10,400 nucleotides of DNA, from positions 1 to 10,400 of the forward strand of contig CALZJV010000204.1 of assembly GCA_945787595.1 (NCBI GenBank), written 5' to 3'. This DNA is from an uncultured Desulfobacterales bacterium. GTDB lineage: Bacteria > Desulfobacterota > Desulfobacteria > Desulfobacterales > JAFDCJ01. The translations under genes and the position numbers were made by a program. Of the stretch, positions 1-7,277 are shown piece by piece (the first letter of the stretch is position 1; every line of letters starts with the position of its first letter). The notes beneath the pieces were generated by a model. The model had not been told where the DNA came from. It was given only the letters and a program-made list of their open reading frames with translations, and did no database searches.

Positions 1-284
1 TTACGGGTCATGTAACCGTCCATTGCGATTAAATCAAATCCTTTGGAGAAGATAGTGTGCTAAAATGGCCGAAACCTTTTGTCTTGTTTCGCGCTTTCGG
101 CGACAATGCCCTCATATTCGAGGCGTACTTCTGGATCAGCTCTCAAAAGCAAGAAGTTGATACAAAAAATATGAATCCCGAGTTCTTGAAATTGGATTTT
201 CGGAATTTTAATTTCCCGATTCATAATGTGCATAATTCCAAAGTGTTATACTCAAAAAAAGGAGAAGCGAAGTTTAATTTTTAA
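1..284 (+). pseudogene. Decayed 3' end of an MscS-family mechanosensitive channel gene
   Basis: Several pieces of the MscS C-terminal domain can be read, but in different frames and broken by stops. Positions 2-10 encode YGS, matching the family's 'AYGSD' turn. Positions 57-140 encode a run containing VLFRAFGDNALIF and then EAYFWIS, which matches the 'VLF.DFGDSALxFExRFWI' strand pair of the MscS cytoplasmic domain. Further on, LDFRNFNFPIHNVH (about 202-243) looks like a worn copy of the family's closing 'FR..NI.IPFPQRDVH' segment. The main frame has a stop at 30-32, and small deletions would be needed to join the pieces. A reading frame runs from a GTG at 57 to a stop ending at 284, but it lacks the membrane helices and any clear ribosome binding site. 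I therefore call a remnant rather than a small gene. The rest of the gene lies beyond the left edge and may or may not be intact. The family match is from memory of the motifs. Confidence 0.55.
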
Positions 285-301
285 AAAAAATCAAAAAAAT
301 C

Positions 302-316
302 GGAATTCAAAATTCC
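302..316 (-). terminator. AT-rich hairpin with T-run on the minus strand (weak terminator candidate)
   Basis: GGAATT (302-307) and AATTCC (311-316) form a 6-bp hairpin with a 3-base loop. Read on the minus strand it is followed by two runs of T (complement of the A-runs at about 284-300), which is the layout of an intrinsic terminator. The stem is AT-rich and no minus-strand gene is visible just upstream, so it could equally be chance in AT-rich DNA or an activator site for the nearby sigma-54 promoter. Confidence 0.2.
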
Positions 317-368
317 TAAAGAGATATGGCTTTGAAAACATTTCATTATATTTCAGTAAGATATAGAT

Positions 369-402
369 TTGGCACATGGATTGCTTCATATAAATGTGCC
401 AA
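369..402. repeat. 9-bp inverted repeat overlapping the sigma-54 -24 element
   Basis: TTGGCACAT at 369-377 is perfectly repeated in inverse orientation as ATGTGCCAA at 394-402, with 16 bases between the arms. The left arm contains the -24 element and the right arm covers the predicted transcription start. It could be an operator that blocks polymerase, or a coincidental copy. It is unlikely to act as a transcript hairpin, because most of the left arm lies upstream of the predicted start. Confidence 0.55.
370..385 (+). promoter_or_regulatory. Sigma-54 (RpoN) promoter for the PilZ-ptsP genes
   Basis: The sequence TGGCAC-N5-TTGCT at 370-385 matches the sigma-54 core consensus (TGGCAC N5 TTGCW) at every fixed position. 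The GG (371-372) and GC (383-384) dinucleotides are exactly 12 bases apart, as the -24/-12 geometry requires. Transcription would start near 395-397, giving an untranslated leader of about 60 bases before the PilZ ATG at 457. Sigma-54 promoters need an ATPase activator bound upstream. No activator site can be named with confidence in the AT-rich stretch at 285-365. The next gene but one, ptsP, belongs to the nitrogen PTS, whose genes often sit with or near rpoN, so the promoter type fits its context. Confidence 0.8.
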
Positions 403-456
403 GCTGCAAAACATGAAAAATAGAGTCAATTTTTCCTGGACAAGGAGATTAAGGCA

Positions 457-783
457 ATGGGCTTAGCAAACAAAATAGAAAACATCGAAAAAAGGAGACA
501 AGTGCGCCATAAATGTGAAGCTACCATTGAATGGTCATACTTTAACAAAGACATGTATTTCGATGCGAAGCTCCTCAATTTCAATGAAAGCGGTGTTTAT
601 TTTGAGACAGGTCATGACCTTAAACTGGGGGCCACGATTTTCATGAAAATGAAAATGGTTTCCTTGAGTAAGATCAACTCCCGATATCATGAGCACCCGA
701 GATCAGTCTCATTGGGTGAAGTTAAATGGCGCATCGATTTATCAGGAAGCGATCAATCTTGCTATGGAGTTGGTGTGAGATAA
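457..783 (+). CDS. Small PilZ-domain protein (putative c-di-GMP receptor)
   Basis: A 108-residue protein made almost entirely of one PilZ domain. The N-terminal c-di-GMP-binding RxxxR motif is present as RRQVR (about residues 14-18). The second motif, (D/N)x(S/A)xxG, appears as NFNESG, with Asn in the usual Ser/Ala position, so nucleotide binding may be weakened. The protein ends directly after YGVGVR, the point where the last PilZ strand normally continues for a few residues, so it looks minimal or slightly clipped. The ATG is preceded by AAGGAG (442-447), and it is the first gene after the sigma-54 promoter. Its 3' end overlaps the start region of ptsP, so the two are probably translationally coupled. 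PilZ proteins usually bind c-di-GMP and pass the signal to a partner. Here the partner is unknown, and control of EI-Ntr is a guess from position only. Confidence 0.85.
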   Translation: MGLANKIENIEKRRQVRHKCEATIEWSYFNKDMYFDAKLLNFNESGVYFETGHDLKLGATIFMKMKMVSLSKINSRYHEHPRSVSLGEVKWRIDLSGSDQSCYGVGVR

Positions 784-3065
784 AAGACCACCATCACCTC
801 AATTTGCTCTGTGATATCGGGGAGCTTGCTGCGCTTCTGGCCGGAAGTGAAAACATCGAAAACTTCCTCCAGCGAACCGTCGAAATGGTTGCACAGCATA
901 TGAACGCAAATGTATGCTCCCTATATTTGCTTGATGAAAAATCGAACGAGCTGATACTTAAGGCAGCCGTCGGATTGAATCCGGCAGCTATCGGTAGGAT
1001 TCGCCTTAAAGTTGGGGAAGGAATGGTCGGTACGACCTTGGAAAAATTAAAGCCGGTCAAAGAAGGACTCGCCGGCCGTCATGCTAGATTTAAATATTTA
1101 AGTGAGGCCGGCAAGGATTCCTTTGACTCTTTTCTTGCTGTGCCTGTACAGAGAGGTGCGGAAAAAATAGGTGTTCTGGTCGTCCAGCATCAAGAGCAGG
1201 ACTATTTCGATGAAATCGATGTGATGGCCATGCGAGCGATCTCCTCTCAATTAGCCGGGGCCATCGGAAATGCTCGCCTGTTAATGGAACAAAATCGACA
1301 AAGAGCGCAGAAGAACTCTACTTATAAAATCTCACCGAGGCTCCGGATGATTGAAGGGCAGGTGGCTTCTCCAGGATATGCGTTCGCTCCGGCAACGATG
1401 TTTGATAAGAGTTACGGCGCACTGGTTTCTGTTGAAATCGACACAGAAACCATATACACATTAAGCGATTTTCATCAGGCGGTCCAATCCACAGCAGATC
1501 AACTCAATGAGCTCCAGTACCGGTTTGCCCAACGTCTGCCGGAAAGCGCCGCATTGATTTTCACAGCCCATCTGATGATTCTCAAAGATTTACGGTTCGC
1601 CGGGGAAATGGAAAAGCTTGTCGAGAGCGGTATGCCCCCTCCGTTTGCCATAAAAAAAGTGGCTGAATATTACGTTGAGCTGTATTCATCGAGCGCCCAT
1701 GCTCATATCAGGGAAAAAGCTCACGACGTCCAGGATCTGGCCGGAAGAATTTTAAGAAATCTGGCGCATCACGTTGAGGAGGATCCATTTTTAAGTGAGA
1801 ATCGCATCGTAATTGCTCCCGAACTTTATCCCTCAGATGTCCTGAAACTTGCTTCTGAGGATATCAAAGGTATCATTCTGGTCAGCGGAGGCATCACTGC
1901 CCATGTTTGCATTCTAGCACGTTCCCTGCAAATACCTATGATCATTGCTGCTGAGCCTGACTTACTGCTTTTACCGGAAGGCACACCGATAATTGTGGAT
2001 GCGGAAAATGGGAGCATTTATATCCAGCCTTCAGACGAACTCATCGACGAATTCGAAGCTGCAAAGCAAGTTAAGTTGGAAAGTGAAAATTCTATTGCGC
2101 AATTGTCTCCGTTTACCCTGACAAAAGATGGAGTCAAGGTTCGACTTCTGGCAAATATAAATTTACTCAATGACCTGAGGCTTGCACGGAAATTCAAAGC
2201 TGAAGGTGTGGGGCTTTACCGCACCGAATTTCCTTTTCTGATTCGATCGGCACTTCCTTCAGAGGAGGAGCAGTATCTGATTTATAAACGCTTGTTTGAT
2301 GAAATGGGCGGTAAAGAAGTGACCATCCGCACCCTCGATTTGGGAGGCGACAAGCTTTTGGCATATTCTGATCCTAAAGGAGAGACAAATCCGGATTTGG
2401 GCTTGCGAGCTATTCGGTTTTCTTTTCGTCATCGGGATATTTTTCATCAGCAGATTCGAGCCATTTTAAGGGCCGGGGCAGAGACCGAAAACATTCGGAT
2501 AATGTTTCCTATGATTTCATCGTTGGATGAATTTGGTGAAGCCAAAGAAGCCGTATTTGATGCCGTAAATGAGTTAGAAAATAAGAAGTTACCCCATCAC
2601 CAGCATCCTTTAATCGGAGCACTGCTAGAAATTCCGTCAGTCCTGGAAATCATAGACGAATTAGCAGCTGCAGCCGACTTTTTGTCCATCGGCACAAATG
2701 ACTTCATCCAGTACATGCTTGCCGTCGATCGTTCCAATGAAGAGGTGGCCGCGTATTACTGCCCCTACCATCCATCGGTTTTAAGGGGGCTTTCCAAAAT
2801 TGCCCAAGCTGCCTCACGTCAGAACAAAGACCTATCCGTATGTGGTGAAATGGCCCATCAAATGGAATATATTCCTTTTTTGCTGGGCATCGGCATAAGG
2901 ATTCTGAGCGTATATCCAAAATTTCTGCCATCCGTTCAAAAGGCAATTAATGGATTGACAATTGATGATGCCAAATTATACACCAGCAGACTACTTTCGG
3001 AAACCACGCTTAAAGGTATCCGCAATACACTGAAATTTTTTAACAAAGACAACTATTTTCGATAA
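726..3065 (+). CDS. ptsP: Phosphoenolpyruvate-protein phosphotransferase of the nitrogen PTS (EI-Ntr)
   Basis: EI-Ntr takes phosphate from PEP and passes it to NPr, the first step of the regulatory nitrogen PTS in the cytoplasm. Numbering from ATG 726, the order is: GAF sensor domain (about 40-190, which in characterised EI-Ntr senses glutamine/2-oxoglutarate), EI N-terminal domain (about 209-330), mobile phosphohistidine domain with GGITAHVCILARS and active His393, and PEP-binding TIM barrel (about 470-760). The barrel has GLYRTEFPF, the TLDLGGDK arginine/metal loop, SIGTNDFIQY and the catalytic CGE with Cys706. All key residues are intact. The start is uncertain. ATG 726 lies 58 bases inside the PilZ gene and gives a basic leader unlike the family, whose conserved sequence begins at HLNLLCDIGEL. 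TTG 759, preceded by AGGAAG at 744-749 with good spacing, is an attractive alternative (768 residues). PtsO/NPr and PtsN are not in the window. Confidence 0.93.
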   Translation: MAHRFIRKRSILLWSWCEIKDHHHLNLLCDIGELAALLAGSENIENFLQRTVEMVAQHMNANVCSLYLLDEKSNELILKAAVGLNPAAIGRIRLKVGEGMVGTTLEKLKPVKEGLAGRHARFKYLSEAGKDSFDSFLAVPVQRGAEKIGVLVVQHQEQDYFDEIDVMAMRAISSQLAGAIGNARLLMEQNRQRAQKNSTYKISPRLRMIEGQVASPGYAFAPATMFDKSYGALVSVEIDTETIYTLSDFHQAVQSTADQLNELQYRFAQRLPESAALIFTAHLMILKDLRFAGEMEKLVESGMPPPFAIKKVAEYYVELYSSSAHAHIREKAHDVQDLAGRILRNLAHHVEEDPFLSENRIVIAPELYPSDVLKLASEDIKGIILVSGGITAHVCILARSLQIPMIIAAEPDLLLLPEGTPIIVDAENGSIYIQPSDELIDEFEAAKQVKLESENSIAQLSPFTLTKDGVKVRLLANINLLNDLRLARKFKAEGVGLYRTEFPFLIRSALPSEEEQYLIYKRLFDEMGGKEVTIRTLDLGGDKLLAYSDPKGETNPDLGLRAIRFSFRHRDIFHQQIRAILRAGAETENIRIMFPMISSLDEFGEAKEAVFDAVNELENKKLPHHQHPLIGALLEIPSVLEIIDELAAAADFLSIGTNDFIQYMLAVDRSNEEVAAYYCPYHPSVLRGLSKIAQAASRQNKDLSVCGEMAHQMEYIPFLLGIGIRILSVYPKFLPSVQKAINGLTIDDAKLYTSRLLSETTLKGIRNTLKFFNKDNYFR

Positions 3066-3067
3066 AT

Positions 3068-3075
3068 GGAGAAGG
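3068..3075 (+). promoter_or_regulatory. Ribosome binding site of the PLP-enzyme gene
   Basis: GGAGAAGG lies 10 bases before the ATG at 3086 and directly after the ptsP stop (3063-3065). It supports this start and suggests the gene is read on the same transcript as ptsP, since only 20 bases separate the two. Confidence 0.6.
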
Positions 3076-3085
3076 TGTATAAGAT

Positions 3086-4171
3086 ATGACCCATGAGGAT
3101 AAACCTTTCAATTTGATCGACGGTGCCAACGGTGAAGCGATTGCGGTCGCTCGGGAGGTGGAAGATCAGCGCAGGATTTCATCTGACCCGGATTTACCGT
3201 TGGAGAAACGCCTGGAGGCCTTTGAAGATATATTCGATTCAGAGGTCGGCGACACGACGCTGGTGAGGGCACGCAACATAGAACGTGAGGTCGGTTTGCG
3301 CCAGATCTATTTGAAATTTGAAGGGGGTAATCCTACCGGTACCCAGAAGGATCGTATTGCTTTCGCCCAGGCCATGGACGCCCTGCGGCGGGGGTATGAT
3401 ACCATCACGGTGGCAACCTGTGGAAATTATGGTGTCGCCATCGCTTTGGCTGCCGGTTTTGCCGGGTTGAAGAGTCGAATTTACATTCCTGAAAATTACC
3501 ATGCCAACCGGATGAAAGAAATGACCGATTTAGAGGCAGCCATTATTCGAATAAAAGGTGATTATGAGCACTCCGTTGAAGCATCTTCTGAAGAGGCCCA
3601 TAAACATGATTTTTATGATGCCAATCCCGGTGGCGACAACATGTTAACCCAGATGAAGGCATACGGCCGAATCGCCTATGAAATCTATGACGAACTGCGC
3701 GATGCCCCCCTGGCCGTCACCGTGCCCGTCTCCAATGGAACAACGCTGGCCGGGATCTACAGGGGATTTTTAAGCCTTTACCGGCGGGGTAAGATTTCAC
3801 ACATGCCGCGTATCGTTGCCGGATCTTCATTTCGCAAAAATCCGATCGTTCAGGCATACTTATACAACACCCCGTCATGTGAAGATCTCAATCCCCAAAA
3901 AATCCATGAGACCAGCATAAACGAGCCGCTGATTAACTGGCATTCCATCGACGGAGATCATGCCCTCGATGCCATCCGCCAAACCGGGGGGTGGGCTTCC
4001 GATGCATCCGACAAAGCCATGCGCACTTACTCGCGCCTCATTCGTGAAAAGGAGGGTCTGCAGGTGCTGCCGGCTTCAACTGCAGGCCTGATCGCCTTGA
4101 TGAACAAACATGCAAAGAAACCATTGCCGGCTGATCGGTATGTTGTCGTATTAACCGGGAGAAAATCATGA
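3086..4171 (+). CDS. Fold-type II PLP-dependent enzyme, threonine synthase-like
   Basis: A 361-residue cytoplasmic enzyme of the threonine synthase / cysteine synthase / serine racemase superfamily. The Schiff-base lysine is Lys88 in GGNPTGTQKDR; true threonine synthases and relatives normally have 'PTGSFKDR', so the Gln in place of Phe is unusual. The substrate-anchoring Asn loop is TCGNYG (Asn114; usually SSGNTG), and the PLP-phosphate loop is PVSNGTTLAG (about 214-223), close to the threonine synthase form. The N-terminal ~50 residues are charged and do not match a domain I know. Members of this fold eliminate or replace a beta or gamma group on an amino acid, or racemise it. The precise reaction cannot be read from sequence. 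It lies only 27 bases before the MurL/creatininase fusion, so it probably supplies or alters an amino acid used by that protein. Ordinary threonine synthase is possible but less likely given the altered lysine loop and the absence of hom/thrB nearby. Confidence 0.8.
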   Translation: MTHEDKPFNLIDGANGEAIAVAREVEDQRRISSDPDLPLEKRLEAFEDIFDSEVGDTTLVRARNIEREVGLRQIYLKFEGGNPTGTQKDRIAFAQAMDALRRGYDTITVATCGNYGVAIALAAGFAGLKSRIYIPENYHANRMKEMTDLEAAIIRIKGDYEHSVEASSEEAHKHDFYDANPGGDNMLTQMKAYGRIAYEIYDELRDAPLAVTVPVSNGTTLAGIYRGFLSLYRRGKISHMPRIVAGSSFRKNPIVQAYLYNTPSCEDLNPQKIHETSINEPLINWHSIDGDHALDAIRQTGGWASDASDKAMRTYSRLIREKEGLQVLPASTAGLIALMNKHAKKPLPADRYVVVLTGRKS

Positions 4172-4198
4172 ATTCAGCACGGATGGAGCCATGACACC

Positions 4199-6589
4199 AT
4201 GCCCAACAAAGATAAAATCCAAAACAAAGAGGTACTTAACAAATCGGCTGACGACCCGCTTTCCATTCTCAAGGTCTTTGAACGTCTGGAAGTCGGTCCG
4301 GTTAAGCTGGAACCCAAACGACTGATCGCCCCCTATCGTCTGTTTTACAATGGAAAGATGGAGCAAACGGAGCTCATCTACAGTTACGAGGAAACCGTGT
4401 TTTATCCTGCCGAACCGGAATCCCAGAATCTGGCCGATATGATTGCCGCCCAGGTAGCGATAAACTACGGACTGTTTTGTGACGCTATTGTTTTCCATGG
4501 TCTTTATGATGACATCGACCGTCGGTTAATTCGAAATATGGCGGAAAATACGGCCCGGGAAATTTATGTAAAAAAATTTCTGGAACCCAACCTTTTTTTG
4601 GTTGGCCCAGCCGCTGGTCTGGTGCCTGAAAAACGGCAGAAATATCTATGGGCCGAATTACAATTTCCGGAAGCGCTTCGGAACAAAACGAAGTCCGCGT
4701 GGCAACTCTGGTCCACCCATAAAGACAAACACTGTATTCTTTCCAGCGGCGGCAAAGACAGCTTGTTGAGCTACGGTCTGCTCAACGAGATCGGCCGTGA
4801 GGTTCACCCGATTTTTGTCAATGAATCCGGACGGCACTGGTTCACCGCCCTCAATGCCTATCGCCATTTCAAAGAAAACATACCAAACACCGCCCGGGTC
4901 TGGGTGAACTCGGACCGGTTGTTCTCCTGGATGTTGCGTCGCATGCCGTTTATTCGCAAAGATTTTGATACCTTAAGATCTGATGAGTATCCTATCCGAC
5001 TGTGGACGGTCGCTGTTTTCTTGTTTGGCGCATTGCCGCTTATGCGCAAACGGGGCATCGGGCGATTGCTCATCGGGGATGAGTTCGACACGTCGGTACG
5101 CAAAGTAAACCATGGTATCTCCCACTATGACGGCCTCTTCGATCAAAGCATCTATTTCGATCAAATCATCACAAACTATTTTAGGCGTAAAGGCTGGGCG
5201 ATCAGCCAGTTTTCCATCCTGCGTCCGTTATCAGAGCTTCTGATCGAGAAGATTCTGGCCCTGCGATATCCTCAACTGCAGCAACATCAGACTTCCTGTC
5301 ATGCTACCCACAAAGAAGCGGACCGTATCTATCCCTGCGGCAAATGTGAGAAATGTCGCCGGATCGCCAGCATGCTGTTGGCGCTTGATGTGGATCCTGC
5401 GCACTGTGGCTACCGGTCGTCTCAAGTTGAAAACGCGTTGACAGGGTTTATCCAAAAGGGCGTCACTCAGGAATCCAGCGGAATGCGCCAGCTAGGATTC
5501 ATGCTGATGCAGAAGGGACTGATTGATGTGCCACAAAATCGGAAGAAAATGTTCAACGAGCAACCGAAAGTTTTGAATCTGCGGTACGATCCCAAGGTTT
5601 CACCGATGAATTCCATACCGATGGATTTGAGGATACCCCTGCTGCGGATTTTTATGCAATACACGGACGGAGCCATGCGCCGTATCGGGAAAAAATGGAC
5701 GCAGTTTGATCCCCTGAATGATTCGAGTTTGCATCAAACCTTTGCCTTTGAGCTCGATATAGCCGGGCAGAGCGTTACCCGCAAAGAAAAAGACCAGACC
5801 GCAGATCGGCACCAGCATTTGTGGGGAGAACTCACCTGGCCGGAGGCCAAAGAGCGTCTTCAGCAGGTGGACACCGCCCTGCTGCCGGTGGGGTCCGTCG
5901 AGCAGCATGGTCCGCATCTGACCTTGGACACCGACGCCTTTGATGCAAATTATCTGGCGCTTCGGATCGCAGACGCTTGCAGTGATCCCAAACCGCTGGT
6001 ACTGCCGCACATATCTTACGGCGTTTCATACCACCACGATGAATTTAAGGGAACTGTCAGCATTTCCAACGACACGCTGGCCAAACTGGTGTATGACATC
6101 GGCATCAGCGTGTCCCGCAACGGCATTAAGAAATTGGTGATCATTAACGGACATGGTGGCAACAGCCCGGCCCTGAATTATGCCGCCCAAATGATCAATC
6201 GTGATGCCCACATTTTTGTGTGCGTGGACACCGGGGAGACCAGCGATGTGGATATTTATGCGCTGGTGGAGACACCCAACGATGTCCATGCCGGAGAAAT
6301 CGAAACCAGCACCGCTCTGGCGGTGCGGCCCCATCTCGTCAAGATGGATCAGGCCCGCAGGGAAGTGCCGGAGTTTTCCAGCCGTTATCTGGATTTTACT
6401 TCCAAACGCGGCGTTTTATGGTACGCCTACACGCGTAAAATTTCGAGCAGCGGGGTCATGGGAGATCCGACCAAGGCCAATGCCGAAAAAGGCAAAAAAA
6501 TCTGGGAGATGATGATTACCCATCTGGTTGGGCTGGTGGAAGATCTGAAATCGATGACGTTGGAAGAAATACATCATCGGAGATACTGA
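4199..6589 (+). CDS. Fusion: MurL-like PP-loop (glutamate epimerase-type) domain plus creatininase-family amidohydrolase
   Basis: A 796-residue two-enzyme protein. Residues about 25-425 resemble MurL, the ATP-dependent epimerase that turns the terminal L-Glu of UDP-MurNAc-L-Ala-L-Glu into D-Glu. Visible are the PP-loop SSGGKDS (182-188), a VNHG...YDGLFDQ segment like MurL's 'VNHQWSK..FEQ', the very characteristic LRPLSEL, and a four-cysteine cluster Cys367/380/383/386 (CGKCEKC), as in MurL and QueC-type PP-loop proteins. After a linker of about 110 residues, residues 545-790 are a complete creatininase domain: GSVEQHGPHL (Glu568, His570), DTD (Asp579), NGHGGN (His652) and AGEIETS (Glu700), the expected metal ligands. 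That family hydrolyses amide bonds in creatinine, formamides and, for MftE, a peptide. The start is ATG 4199 with GGATGGAG upstream. No signal peptide is seen, so it is cytoplasmic. I know of no characterised protein with this fusion; the substrate is unknown. The MurL assignment is from remembered motifs. Confidence 0.82.
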   Translation: MPNKDKIQNKEVLNKSADDPLSILKVFERLEVGPVKLEPKRLIAPYRLFYNGKMEQTELIYSYEETVFYPAEPESQNLADMIAAQVAINYGLFCDAIVFHGLYDDIDRRLIRNMAENTAREIYVKKFLEPNLFLVGPAAGLVPEKRQKYLWAELQFPEALRNKTKSAWQLWSTHKDKHCILSSGGKDSLLSYGLLNEIGREVHPIFVNESGRHWFTALNAYRHFKENIPNTARVWVNSDRLFSWMLRRMPFIRKDFDTLRSDEYPIRLWTVAVFLFGALPLMRKRGIGRLLIGDEFDTSVRKVNHGISHYDGLFDQSIYFDQIITNYFRRKGWAISQFSILRPLSELLIEKILALRYPQLQQHQTSCHATHKEADRIYPCGKCEKCRRIASMLLALDVDPAHCGYRSSQVENALTGFIQKGVTQESSGMRQLGFMLMQKGLIDVPQNRKKMFNEQPKVLNLRYDPKVSPMNSIPMDLRIPLLRIFMQYTDGAMRRIGKKWTQFDPLNDSSLHQTFAFELDIAGQSVTRKEKDQTADRHQHLWGELTWPEAKERLQQVDTALLPVGSVEQHGPHLTLDTDAFDANYLALRIADACSDPKPLVLPHISYGVSYHHDEFKGTVSISNDTLAKLVYDIGISVSRNGIKKLVIINGHGGNSPALNYAAQMINRDAHIFVCVDTGETSDVDIYALVETPNDVHAGEIETSTALAVRPHLVKMDQARREVPEFSSRYLDFTSKRGVLWYAYTRKISSSGVMGDPTKANAEKGKKIWEMMITHLVGLVEDLKSMTLEEIHHRRY

Positions 6590-6731
6590 AAGCGGATTTA
6601 GCCGGTATCCATATTCACTTGAAGATTCTTCCGTATTATCGCTTCTGGTTCATTATGCATTACCCTCCCTTCCGTTAGGGTTGATCTGTTTTTTATTGAA
6701 CATCCCTTTCTTTTTGAATAACAGGAAACCG
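6590..6731. other. Intergenic gap between the fusion gene and the protease cassette
   Basis: A 142-bp gap, the largest inside the block. ACCCT (6662-6666) and AGGGT (6677-6681) could pair as a 5-bp stem and are followed by a T6 run (about 6689-6695), a very weak terminator at best. I see no convincing sigma-70 or sigma-54 promoter. Whether the downstream cassette is part of the same transcript is therefore open. Confidence 0.3.
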
Positions 6732-7277
6732 ATGGTTGAAAATAGGCACAGTATGAAAAAGCACATCAGAATCGTTATTTTTTTTTCTCTCATAACTTTT
6801 CATCTTACTGGCATTCCCCATGCCCAGTCTTCAGGAAAAGATAAGCAACTTGTCGGCTGGGTGGAATATGTGACGATCCTTCCGGAGAACCTGAAAATCA
6901 AAGCCAAGCTGGACACCGGTGCCAGAAACTCGTCCTTGAATGCCGTTAATATCGTTGAAATTAAGCGCGGTGGTGATACATTCGTACGATTTGATCTCAT
7001 CAACTGGAAAGGGCGAACGGAGACCATTGAGGCAAAAGTGATCCGGATTACGAAAATTAAAAAGCATAATTCTGAACCTGACCGTCGCCCGGTTATCCAG
7101 ATTAACATCTGCCTGGGGAAGTTCTACAAAGAAGTTGAAGTCAATTTGGTAAATCGCAGCAATTTTAATTATCAAATGTTAATAGGACGCAGCTTTCTTA
7201 AAGGTGAATTCGCGGTAGATCCCTCAAAAACCTTTACCATCAAAACGGACTGTCGAAAGGTTCTGCCCAATGAATAA
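6732..7277 (+). CDS. Exported retropepsin-like protease of the 'ATP-dependent zinc protease' (RimK/LysX-associated) family
   Basis: A 181-residue protein of the Pfam Zn_protease/DUF785 family, now regarded as retropepsin-like aspartyl proteases and typically encoded beside RimK-type ATP-grasp ligases. The catalytic aspartate motif is LDTGARNSS (Asp61); the family's closing segment is present as MLIGRSFLKGEFAVDP. The middle RRPVIQINICLG strand also fits. The N-terminus has a lysine pair followed by a hydrophobic stretch (IRIVIFFSLITFHL) and a likely cleavage near HAQS, so the enzyme should act in the periplasm. I chose ATG 6732 because AGGA (6723-6726) is well spaced before it. An in-frame ATG at 6753 would start right at the signal peptide, and an in-frame start at 6681 has no support. 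The last 8 bases overlap the next gene. Predicted role: trimming a peptide or amino-acid modification near the membrane partner encoded next. Confidence 0.85.
   Translation: MVENRHSMKKHIRIVIFFSLITFHLTGIPHAQSSGKDKQLVGWVEYVTILPENLKIKAKLDTGARNSSLNAVNIVEIKRGGDTFVRFDLINWKGRTETIEAKVIRITKIKKHNSEPDRRPVIQINICLGKFYKEVEVNLVNRSNFNYQMLIGRSFLKGEFAVDPSKTFTIKTDCRKVLPNE

Noticed and set aside
457..3065. Programmed frameshift joining PilZ and PtsP into one protein
   Set aside because: The two frames differ by -1 and the overlap is suggestive, but no slippery heptamer is visible near 765-783 and a good TTG start with AGGAAG exists for ptsP, so simple coupling is enough.
4168..4194. Eight-codon mini-ORF (ATGA overlap) between the PLP and fusion genes, as a leader peptide
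   Set aside because: It starts in the PLP gene's stop overlap, but there is no terminator/antiterminator structure or codon bias to suggest attenuation.
5600..6010. Long minus-strand frame opposite the fusion gene
   Set aside because: It lies wholly opposite well-supported coding sequence, lacks recognisable motifs and has no ribosome binding site that I can see.
6662..6695. Intrinsic terminator after the fusion gene
   Set aside because: The stem is only 5 bp with a 10-base loop and the T-run starts 7 bases after the stem; too weak to call as a terminator.
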